In this document: positions 57,366 through 64,000 of the stretch, piece after piece
Position numbering within the stretch: position 1 is the first letter of the stretch
Layout of the letters: each line of letters begins with the position of its first letter
NCBI RefSeq assembly: GCF_000382265.1
Contig: NZ_KB907978.1
Span: 124,001-188,000 of the forward strand
Source of the DNA: Yoonia vestfoldensis DSM 16212
GTDB taxonomy: Bacteria; Pseudomonadota; Alphaproteobacteria; Rhodobacterales; Rhodobacteraceae
Length of the DNA stretch: 64,000 bases
Direction of reading: 5' to 3'
The notes under the pieces: generated by a model
Database searches by the model: none
What the model saw: the letters and a program-made list of their open reading frames with translations, nothing else
Told to the model about the DNA's origin: nothing
Made by a program: the position numbers and the translations under genes

Positions 57366-59710
57366 GCGTTGCGAAACCTTTGCCGCATGATGCCGCACAT
57401 CTGCATGTGACGGGTGCCGCGCGCTATATCGACGATATCCCGACGCCTGCGGGGACACTGCATCTGGTGTTCGGCCTGTCGGATGTGGCCAAGGGCATGA
57501 TCACCGCGATTGACCTTGCCGCCGTGCGCGCGGCCCCCGGTGTGGTCGCGGTGCTGACAGCGGCTGACCTGCCTTTCGCCAACGACGTGTCGCCGTCGGT
57601 CCATGATGAGCCGCTGCTGGCGACAGGCGAGGTCCATTACCTTGGCCAGCCGCTGTTTCTGGTAGTAGCCGACAGCCATCTGGCCGCACGCAAGGCGGCA
57701 CGGCTGGGCAAGGTGGACATCGCAGCGCAAACGTCGATCCTGACCATTGACGAGGCTTTGGCAGCCGAGAGCCGGTTCGAGGATGGCCCGCGCATCTGGA
57801 CCAAGGGCGATGTGGAGGGCGCACTTGCCACCGCGCCTCGCCGCATCACGGGCCAGATCACCATGGGCGGGCAGGAACATTTCTACCTCGAAGGGCAAGC
57901 AGCCCTCGCCCTGCCGCAGGAAGGCGGGGATATGGTGGTGCAAAGTTCCACCCAGCACCCCACGGAAATCCAGCACAAGGTCGCGGATGCGTTGGGTCTG
58001 CCAATGCATGCCGTGCGCTGCGAAGTGCGGCGAATGGGTGGCGGATTCGGCGGCAAGGAGAGCCAGGGCAACGCGCTGGCCGTCGCCTGTGCGGTGGCGG
58101 CGCGGTTGACGGGGCGGCCCTGCAAGATGCGCTACGACCGCGACGACGATATGATGATCACCGGCAAACGGCACGATTTCCGCATCACCTATGATGTGGG
58201 TGTGGATGAAGATGGCCGATTGCTGGCGGTGGATTTCGTGCAGATGACGCGCTGTGGCTGGGCGCTGGACCTATCGCTGCCGGTGGCGGACCGCGCGATG
58301 CTGCATGCCGATAACGCCTATCACCTGCCCGCCACGCGGATCACCTCGCACAGGCTGAAAACCAATACCCAATCGGCCACGGCGTTTCGCGGGTTTGGCG
58401 GGCCGCAGGGGGTGTTGGGCATCGAGCGGGTGATGGATCATGTCGCGGCGGAACTGGGGCTGGATCCCGTGGTTGTCCGGCAACGGAATTTCTATGCACC
58501 GATGGCGGATGGGGGGCTGTCTGCCCCCCACGGTGCTGCGCACCTGCCCCCCGAGGATATTTCCGCTCGGAAGATGGAAGCGCAGACCACGCCTTATCAC
58601 ATGCCGGTCACGGATTTCATCCTGCACGGGTTGGCAGAGCGGTTGTTGGAAACCTCCGACTATCACGCGCGGCGCGCGGCGATTGCGCGCTGGAACGATG
58701 GGCAGCCGGTGTTGAAACGCGGGATCGCCTTCAGTCCGGTGAAGTTCGGGATTTCCTTCACACTGTCGCATCTCAATCAGGCGGGCGCGCTGGTGCATGT
58801 GTATCAGGACGGGTCTGTTCATATGAACCATGGCGGCACCGAAATGGGGCAAGGCCTGTTCCAGAAGGTCGCGCAGGTGGCGGCAAGCCGTTTCGGAATC
58901 GACGTGGCGGCGGTCAAGATCACGGCGACGGATACCGCCAAAGTGCCGAATACCTCGGCGACGGCGGCCTCTTCGGGGTCGGATCTGAACGGGATGGCCG
59001 TGGCCAATGCCTGTGACACGATCCGCGACCGGATCGCGGCGTGCCTTGCGCAACTGCATCAGGCGCGGATCGAGGATGTGCATTTTGCCGATGGCCATGT
59101 GCATGTCGGCGGCGATGTGATGACTTTTGCCAAGGCCGCGCAGACCGCCTATTTCCAGCGCGTCAGCCTGTCGGCCACGGGGTTCTACAAGACGCCGGGG
59201 CTGAGTTGGGATCGCATCAAAGGCGAAGGCACGCCGTTTTTCTATTTCGCGCAAGGGGCGGCGGTGACCGAGGTGGTGATCGACGCGCTGACCGGCGAGA
59301 ACCGGATTTTGCGCACGGATTTGCTGCATGATGCGGGGGCATCGCTGAACCCCGCGCTTGATATCGGCCAGGTCGAGGGGGCCTATGTCCAAGGCGCAGG
59401 CTGGCTGACCACCGAGGAACTCGTGTGGGACGCCAAAGGCCGGCTGCGTACCCATGCGCCGGCGACCTACAAGATCCCCGCCTGTTCGGACCGGCCTGAT
59501 GTGTTCAACGTGGCGCTGTGGGACCAGCCCAATCCGGCGCAGACGATCTATCGGTCCAAGGCCGTGGGCGAGCCGCCGTTCATGCTGGGGATTTCCGCGT
59601 TTCTGGCGCTGTCGGCGGCGGTGCAGGCCTGCGGGCCGCACTACCCTGATCTGCAGGCGCCTGCGACGTCGGAAGAAGTGCTGCGCGCCATCCACAGGTC
59701 GCGCGGATGA
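57362..59710 (+). CDS. xdhB: Xanthine dehydrogenase large (Mo-cofactor) subunit XdhB
   Basis: 782 aa molybdopterin subunit. GGQEHFYLEGQAALA, RMGGGFGGKES, NTQSATAFRGFGGPQ, NHGGTEMGQGLFQKVAQVAA and the catalytic-Glu region KAVGEPPFML are intact. Around residues 383-407 (GGLSAPHGAAHLPPEDISARK) the protein has extra residues encoded by a dispersed repeat, next to the variable segment before TTPYHMPV. Overlaps xdhA and xdhC by 4 bp each. Confidence 0.95.
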   Translation: MSVAKPLPHDAAHLHVTGAARYIDDIPTPAGTLHLVFGLSDVAKGMITAIDLAAVRAAPGVVAVLTAADLPFANDVSPSVHDEPLLATGEVHYLGQPLFLVVADSHLAARKAARLGKVDIAAQTSILTIDEALAAESRFEDGPRIWTKGDVEGALATAPRRITGQITMGGQEHFYLEGQAALALPQEGGDMVVQSSTQHPTEIQHKVADALGLPMHAVRCEVRRMGGGFGGKESQGNALAVACAVAARLTGRPCKMRYDRDDDMMITGKRHDFRITYDVGVDEDGRLLAVDFVQMTRCGWALDLSLPVADRAMLHADNAYHLPATRITSHRLKTNTQSATAFRGFGGPQGVLGIERVMDHVAAELGLDPVVVRQRNFYAPMADGGLSAPHGAAHLPPEDISARKMEAQTTPYHMPVTDFILHGLAERLLETSDYHARRAAIARWNDGQPVLKRGIAFSPVKFGISFTLSHLNQAGALVHVYQDGSVHMNHGGTEMGQGLFQKVAQVAASRFGIDVAAVKITATDTAKVPNTSATAASSGSDLNGMAVANACDTIRDRIAACLAQLHQARIEDVHFADGHVHVGGDVMTFAKAAQTAYFQRVSLSATGFYKTPGLSWDRIKGEGTPFFYFAQGAAVTEVVIDALTGENRILRTDLLHDAGASLNPALDIGQVEGAYVQGAGWLTTEELVWDAKGRLRTHAPATYKIPACSDRPDVFNVALWDQPNPAQTIYRSKAVGEPPFMLGISAFLALSAAVQACGPHYPDLQAPATSEEVLRAIHRSRG
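58511..58576 (+). repeat. Bipartite dispersed repeat, copy D, inside xdhB
   Basis: Hairpin GGGGGGC-TGTCT-GCCCCCC (58511-58529), a 15-bp link, then TGCCCCCCGAGGATATTT and CCGCTCGGAAGATG (58545-58576). Core partly diverged, but the right half matches copies A and B. Read in frame on the coding strand. Confidence 0.75.
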
Positions 59711-60444
59711 CGGGCATCCGCATCACTGTCGCGGGCACGGCGGGATCGGCCCCGCGCGAGGCGGGGGCGCAGATGATGGTCTGGCCGGATCGCACCGAAG
59801 GGACAATCGGCGGTGGCGCGCTTGAATGGGATGCCATGGCAGAAGCGCGCCGGATGCTGGCCGAAGGCCGGACGCAGCATCGTGCGACGATCCCGCTGGG
59901 GCCTGCCTTGGGGCAGTGCTGCGGCGGATCGGTGACATTGCTGTGGGAGGTGGCGGAGGCGCTGGACGAACAGCCGCGCCGTCCGTTGTGGATTTACGGC
60001 GCAGGCCACGTCGGCCGCGCGGTCGTGCACGTGATGCAGCCTTTGCCCAATTTCGCGATCACCTGGGTCGATGTGGCCGCTGACCGGTTTCCACAAACGG
60101 ATGTCACCACGCTGGTCGCCGTTGATCCCGCGCAGGTGGTGCGTCATGCGCCGGATGAGGCCGAACACCTGATCCTGACCTACAGCCATGCGCTTGATCT
60201 GGCGTTGTGCCATGCGATCCTGTCGCGACCGTTCGCCAGCGCGGGGCTGATCGGGTCGGCCACGAAATGGGCGCGGTTTCGCAAAAGACTGGGCGATCTG
60301 GGTCACAGTTCCGCACAAATCGACCGCATCGCCTGCCCGATCGGGGATCCGGCGCTGGGGAAACATCCCGCAGCCCTTGCGCTTGGCGTCGCAACCGCCA
60401 TGATCGGCACCGATACGCGCCAGAGCAGGGAACGCCGGGCATGA
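59707..60444 (+). CDS. xdhC: Xanthine dehydrogenase accessory protein XdhC
   Basis: 245 aa, binds Mo cofactor, promotes its sulfuration and delivers it to XdhB. N-terminal VAGTAGSAPREAGAQM, GGGALEWDAM, LGQCCGGSVTL (Cys pair), then a Rossmann domain IYGAGHVGRAVVHVM and GLIGSATKWARFRKRL. Overlaps the xdhB stop and the ABC ATPase start by 4 bp each. Confidence 0.95.
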   Translation: MTGIRITVAGTAGSAPREAGAQMMVWPDRTEGTIGGGALEWDAMAEARRMLAEGRTQHRATIPLGPALGQCCGGSVTLLWEVAEALDEQPRRPLWIYGAGHVGRAVVHVMQPLPNFAITWVDVAADRFPQTDVTTLVAVDPAQVVRHAPDEAEHLILTYSHALDLALCHAILSRPFASAGLIGSATKWARFRKRLGDLGHSSAQIDRIACPIGDPALGKHPAALALGVATAMIGTDTRQSRERRA

Positions 60445-61964
60445 CCACACCATTGCTGCGCCTGAGCGGCCTGACGAAAGCCTATCCGGGGGTCGTCGCC
60501 AATCAGGATGTGTCGTTCGATGTGCAGGCGGGCGAGATTCACGCGCTGTTGGGTGAAAACGGCGCGGGTAAATCGACATTGGTCAAGACGATCTATGGAC
60601 TAGTCAAACCCGATGCCGGGCAGATGGCGTTGCAAGGCGCGCCTTTTGTCCCCGCCGAACCCCGTGCGGCGCGCGCTGCGGGTGTGGCGATGGTGTTCCA
60701 GCATTTCTCGCTCTTCGATGCGATGAACGTGGCTGAAAATATCGCGCTGGGCATGGAAAACCCGCCGCCCCAGCGCGAGATCGCGGCGCGTGTGCGGCAG
60801 GTGTCGGACCAATACGGCCTGCCGCTGGACCCGTCGCGGATCGTGGGGGAATTGTCGGCAGGCGAACGCCAGCGGGTCGAGATCGTGCGCTGCCTGTTGC
60901 AGGACCCCAAGCTGTTGATCATGGACGAGCCGACATCGGTGCTGACCCCGCAAGAGGTTGCGATCCTGTTCGAGACCCTGCGCCGGCTGCGCGCGGCGGG
61001 TACGGCGATCCTTTATATCTCGCACAAGCTCGAAGAAATCCGCGCGCTGTGTGATGCGGCCACTGTATTGCGGCTGGGCCGTGTGGTCGGCACCTGCGAT
61101 CCGCGCGCCACATCCGCGCGCGAGATGGCCGAATTGATGGTCGGTAGCAGCCTGCATGTGCCGCACAAGGCCGCACGCCCCGAAGGGGATGTGATCCTGA
61201 CCTTGCAGGGGCTGAGCGCGAAGGCCCCGCACCGCTTTGGCACCGCGCTGCGCGAGATCGACCTGACGGTCCGGCGCGGCGAGATTCTGGGCATCGGCGG
61301 CGTGGCGGGCAACGGGCAGGACGAGCTGGTCGCGGCCTTGTCGGGGGAAATCCGCACGGCGCGCGACATGGTGCAGTTTGATGGTCAAGGCATCGGGCAT
61401 CTGGCCCCAAATGCGCGCCGCCATCTGGGGTTGCTGGCCGCACCCGAGGAACGGATGGGCCATGCCGCCGCCCCCGATATGAGCCTGACTGAAAATGCGC
61501 TGCTGACGGCGGCGGTCCGGCAGCACCTGACCGCGCGCGGGTTTGTGCGCTGGGGCAAGGCGCGCGCATTCGCAGGCAGCGTGATTGCCGCGTTTGACGT
61601 GCGCACACCGGGGGCGGGCAATACCGCGCGGTCGCTGTCGGGGGGCAACCTGCAGAAATTCGTGATCGGCCGCGAGATCATGCAGGCCCCTGCGCTGCTT
61701 GTCGTCAACCAGCCGACCTGGGGCGTCGATGCCTCGGCTGCGGCGGCGATCCGGCAGGCGCTGCTGGATCTGGCGGCCAAGGGGGCGGCGGTGATCTGCA
61801 TCAGTCAGGATCTGGACGAGCTGATGGAAATCTCGGACAGGTTCGCGGCGTTGAACGGCGGGCGGTTGTCGGACCCACGCCCGGCGCAAGGGCTGAACGT
61901 CGAGCAGATCGGGCTGATGCTGGGCGGGGCGCATGACATGGAGGTGGCGCATGTGGATGCCTGA
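60441..61964 (+). CDS. ABC transporter ATPase, nucleoside/BmpA type, two ATP domains
   Basis: 507 aa with two fused ATPase domains, as in sugar and nucleoside importers. First domain: Walker A GENGAGKST (38-46), signature LSAGERQRVEI, Walker B LLIMDEPTSVL. Second domain: degenerate Walker A GVAGNGQDEL and signature LSGGNLQKFVIGRE. The start overlaps xdhC. With two permeases downstream and the xdh genes before it, purine base or nucleoside uptake is the likely job. Confidence 0.92.
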   Translation: MTTPLLRLSGLTKAYPGVVANQDVSFDVQAGEIHALLGENGAGKSTLVKTIYGLVKPDAGQMALQGAPFVPAEPRAARAAGVAMVFQHFSLFDAMNVAENIALGMENPPPQREIAARVRQVSDQYGLPLDPSRIVGELSAGERQRVEIVRCLLQDPKLLIMDEPTSVLTPQEVAILFETLRRLRAAGTAILYISHKLEEIRALCDAATVLRLGRVVGTCDPRATSAREMAELMVGSSLHVPHKAARPEGDVILTLQGLSAKAPHRFGTALREIDLTVRRGEILGIGGVAGNGQDELVAALSGEIRTARDMVQFDGQGIGHLAPNARRHLGLLAAPEERMGHAAAPDMSLTENALLTAAVRQHLTARGFVRWGKARAFAGSVIAAFDVRTPGAGNTARSLSGGNLQKFVIGREIMQAPALLVVNQPTWGVDASAAAAIRQALLDLAAKGAAVICISQDLDELMEISDRFAALNGGRLSDPRPAQGLNVEQIGLMLGGAHDMEVAHVDA

Positions 61965-61970
61965 CTTTGA

Positions 61971-62004
61971 GGCCTCCGGCGGGGATACTTGGGCTCGAAA
62001 GATG
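61971..62004 (+). repeat. Bipartite dispersed repeat, copy E (core only)
   Basis: GGCCTCCGGCGGGGATACTT followed by GGGCTCGAAAGATG. No G+C hairpin directly before it. It fills the 50-bp gap between ATPase and permease genes; the GGGGGGA next to it serves as ribosome site for the permease at 62015. Confidence 0.8.
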
Positions 62005-62014
62005 GGGGGATCGC

Positions 62015-63094
62015 ATGATCCGGCTTGAGAAACGCACGGCCCCGTCGCGGTTCTGGACCTATGCCGCCCCCCTGCTTGCGGTGGTGCTGACGATGGTCTG
62101 CGGGGCGCTGTTGTTCGCGGCACTGGGCAATGATCCTTTCGTGACGATCCGCACGATTTTCTGGGACCCGCTGTTTTCGGAATTCTCCTGGTATTACCGC
62201 CCGCAACTGCTGATCAAGGCGGCGCCGCTGGTCCTGATCGCCATCGGGCTGTCGTTCGGGTTCCGCGCAGGCGTGTGGAACATCGGGGCGGAAGGCCAGT
62301 ATATTCTGGGCGCGATCTGCGGTGCTGCTGTCGGGTTGGCGTTCTACCCGACGGAATCCGTGTTCATTTTCCCGTTGATGATCGTTGCGGGGGCCTTGGG
62401 CGGCTGGGCCTGGGCGATGATCCCCGGTTTTTTGCGGGTCAGGTTCGGGACCAATGAAATCCTTGTGTCGCTGATGCTGGTCTATGTGGCGCAGAACCTG
62501 CTCGCCTCGATGGCGCTGGGGGCCTTGCGCAACCCAGATGCCAGCGGTTTTCCGGGCAGCCGGAACCTTGCGCGCTATCCGTCGGCGACAAGCTGGATCA
62601 ATGAAGGCGCGGGGCTGCATTGGGGGGTCGTCTTTGCCTTCATCGCGGTGATTTTCGCCTATATCACGCTGTCGCGGCATATCTTTGGGTTCCATGTGCG
62701 CCTGTCGGGGCAAAGCCCACGCGCGGCACGGTTTGCAGGCGTCAACCCCGGCCTGCTGGTGTTGATCTGTATGGGGATATCGGGGGCGCTGGCCGGGCTG
62801 GCGGGATTGTTCGAGGTGGCAGGCCCGTCGGGGCTGATCAGCATCGACTTCAACGCAGGATATGGGTTCACCGCGATCATCGTGGCCTTTCTGGGCCGGT
62901 TGCACCCCGTGGGTATCCTGCTGGCGGCGGGATTGATGGCGCTGACCTATATCGGCGGCGAGATCGCGCAGTCCAACCTGCGCCTGCCTGCGGCGGCGAT
63001 CCAGCTGTTGCAGGGGATGCTGTTGTTCTTCCTTCTGGCGGTGGATGTGCTGACACATTACCGCGTCCGGTTCACTTCGCGGAGGGTTGTGTAA
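62015..63094 (+). CDS. ABC transporter permease 1 (nucleoside/BmpA type)
   Basis: 359 aa inner-membrane protein with about ten hydrophobic segments. GFRAGVWNIGAEGQYILGAI and RFGTNEILVSLMLVYVAQNL, then YGFTAIIVAFLGRLHP, are the signatures of BPD_transp_2 permeases (NupB/YufP-like). ATG 62015 follows GGGGGGA. Shares one base (TAATG) with the next gene. Confidence 0.92.
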   Translation: MIRLEKRTAPSRFWTYAAPLLAVVLTMVCGALLFAALGNDPFVTIRTIFWDPLFSEFSWYYRPQLLIKAAPLVLIAIGLSFGFRAGVWNIGAEGQYILGAICGAAVGLAFYPTESVFIFPLMIVAGALGGWAWAMIPGFLRVRFGTNEILVSLMLVYVAQNLLASMALGALRNPDASGFPGSRNLARYPSATSWINEGAGLHWGVVFAFIAVIFAYITLSRHIFGFHVRLSGQSPRAARFAGVNPGLLVLICMGISGALAGLAGLFEVAGPSGLISIDFNAGYGFTAIIVAFLGRLHPVGILLAAGLMALTYIGGEIAQSNLRLPAAAIQLLQGMLLFFLLAVDVLTHYRVRFTSRRVV

Positions 63095-64000
63095 TGGATC
63101 TGTCAGCCATCAACCCGATCCTGCTGCTGGCATCCCTGATGGTGGCCGCGACCCCGATCCTGCTGGCCGCCATCGGCGAATTGGTCGTCGAGCGTGCGGG
63201 CGTGCTGAACCTTGGCGTCGAGGGGATGATGATCACCGGCGCTGTCTGCGGGTTCATCGCGACGATCACGCTGGGATCGTCGGTTCTGGGCTTTGCGGGT
63301 GCAGCGCTTGGCGGGGCCTTGCTGGCACTGGTCTTTGGCATTCTGACGCAGGTTTTGCTGTCCAACCAGGTGGCGACGGGGCTTGCCCTGACGTTGTTCG
63401 GGCTCGGGCTCGCAGCGCTGCTAGGGCAGGGCTATATCGGGATCAAGGCACCCGTCATTCCCAAATGGCCAGTGCCTGTGCTCAGCGATATTCCCGTGAT
63501 CGGGCCGATCCTGTTCAACCATGATCCTGTCGTCTATCTGGGCATCCTGATCGTCGCGGCGGTGTGGTTTTTCCTGAGCTTCACACGGGCGGGGCTGATC
63601 CTGCGGGCAGTCGGTGAAAACCACGATGCGGCGCATGCGCTGGGTTATCATGTGATTCGCGTCAGGCTGCTTGCGATCATGTTCGGCGGGGCCTGCGCGG
63701 GGCTGGGCGGCGCCTATCTCAGCCTTGTGCGCGTGCCGCAATGGACCGAAGGGCTGACCGCCGGTGCAGGCTGGATCGCGCTGGCCATCGTGGTTTTTGC
63801 AAGCTGGCGGCCATGGCGACTTTTGCTTGGTGCTTATTTATTTGGCGGGGTGACCGTCTTGCAGCTTAATCTGCAGGCGGCGGGGTTGGCGGTCCCGGTC
63901 GCCTATCTTTCCATGGCACCATATCTGGCAACTATTCTGGTTCTGGTTATGATGCGGGCGGGACGGGCACCGGGGTCGCTGGCCCAACCTTTCCACGCCT
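63094..64000 (+). CDS. ABC transporter permease 2 (nucleoside/BmpA type), cut by window edge
   Basis: 302 complete codons, no stop before the right edge. It is near the full length of the family. ELVVERAGVLNLGVEGMMITGAVCG in pieces, VATGLALTLFGLGLAALLGQ and GAGWIALAIVVFASW are the family marks of the second permease (NupC/YufQ-like). The substrate-binding lipoprotein is not in the window and may follow. Confidence 0.92.
   Translation, partial: MDLSAINPILLLASLMVAATPILLAAIGELVVERAGVLNLGVEGMMITGAVCGFIATITLGSSVLGFAGAALGGALLALVFGILTQVLLSNQVATGLALTLFGLGLAALLGQGYIGIKAPVIPKWPVPVLSDIPVIGPILFNHDPVVYLGILIVAAVWFFLSFTRAGLILRAVGENHDAAHALGYHVIRVRLLAIMFGGACAGLGGAYLSLVRVPQWTEGLTAGAGWIALAIVVFASWRPWRLLLGAYLFGGVTVLQLNLQAAGLAVPVAYLSMAPYLATILVLVMMRAGRAPGSLAQPFHA

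Overview
The window is G+C-rich chromosomal DNA of an alphaproteobacterium of the order Rhodobacterales, most likely the Roseobacter side of the family Rhodobacteraceae (Loktanella/Yoonia-like; inferred from protein similarity recalled from the family, not computed). The evidence is the gene set: FnrL with cbb3 oxidase genes behind perfect FNR boxes, class II NrdJ, HisG/HisZ split ATP phosphoribosyltransferase, XdhABC, Hsp20-DUF1150, DUF1489, DUF465 and DUF1127 proteins. Almost all of it is housekeeping DNA. I see no prophage, insertion sequence, CRISPR array, tRNA or rRNA.

Layout. 0-3 kb: 5' end of fhs, a MOSC protein and ftsH. 3.1-10 kb: tilS and the complete envelope operon ybgC-tolQRAB-pal-cpoB. 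10.2-10.8 kb: a secreted-protein gene broken by an amber codon, behind a 30-bp perfect palindrome. 10.9-13.8 kb: ruvCAB plus a hypothetical gene. 14-17.6 kb: DUF1127, prmA, msrA and an MFS transporter. 17.7-21.9 kb: ccoGHIS (oxidase maturation, FNR box). 22.3-24.5 kb: groESL (sigma-70-like promoter, CIRCE, structured 3' end). 24.5-33.7 kb: EamA exporter, exported hydrolase, purEK, hsp20-DUF1150, sat/cysC with a glycosyltransferase, RES protein, trxB and divergent lrp. 33.8-39.7 kb: ccoNOQP, universal stress gene and fnrL, with two FNR boxes in the divergent promoter. 39.8-47 kb: acyltransferase, rhodanese, nrdJ, DUF1489, CoA ligase, MFS. 47-50.3 kb: hisS-hisZ-hisG. 50.3-55.8 kb: lrp-like gene, frameshifted phhA, slyX, dnaE, ArsR regulator. 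56-64 kb: xdhABC followed without a break by an ABC importer of the BmpA/nucleoside type, reading off the right edge.

How the parts fit. FnrL, the high-affinity oxidase, its copper/assembly factors and the stress protein form one low-oxygen regulon spread over 22 kb, with the assembly and structural operons separated by about 12 kb of unrelated genes. groESL (HrcA/CIRCE) and hsp20 (RpoH-like promoter) represent two heat-shock circuits. The xdh-ABC block reads as purine uptake and oxidation.

The most unusual signal is a dispersed bipartite repeat: a short hairpin followed by a core of the form CCTCCGGCGGGGATATTT plus a GGAAGATG or GGAAATAAGAAG end. I find six copies. Three lie between genes; one overlaps the last codons of purK; two lie in frame inside nrdJ and xdhB and are translated. 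A different palindromic block is embedded in frame in dnaE. Three further genes (10.2 kb, 41.1 kb, 50.9 kb) carry an in-frame stop or a frameshift, which may be genuine decay or sequence error.
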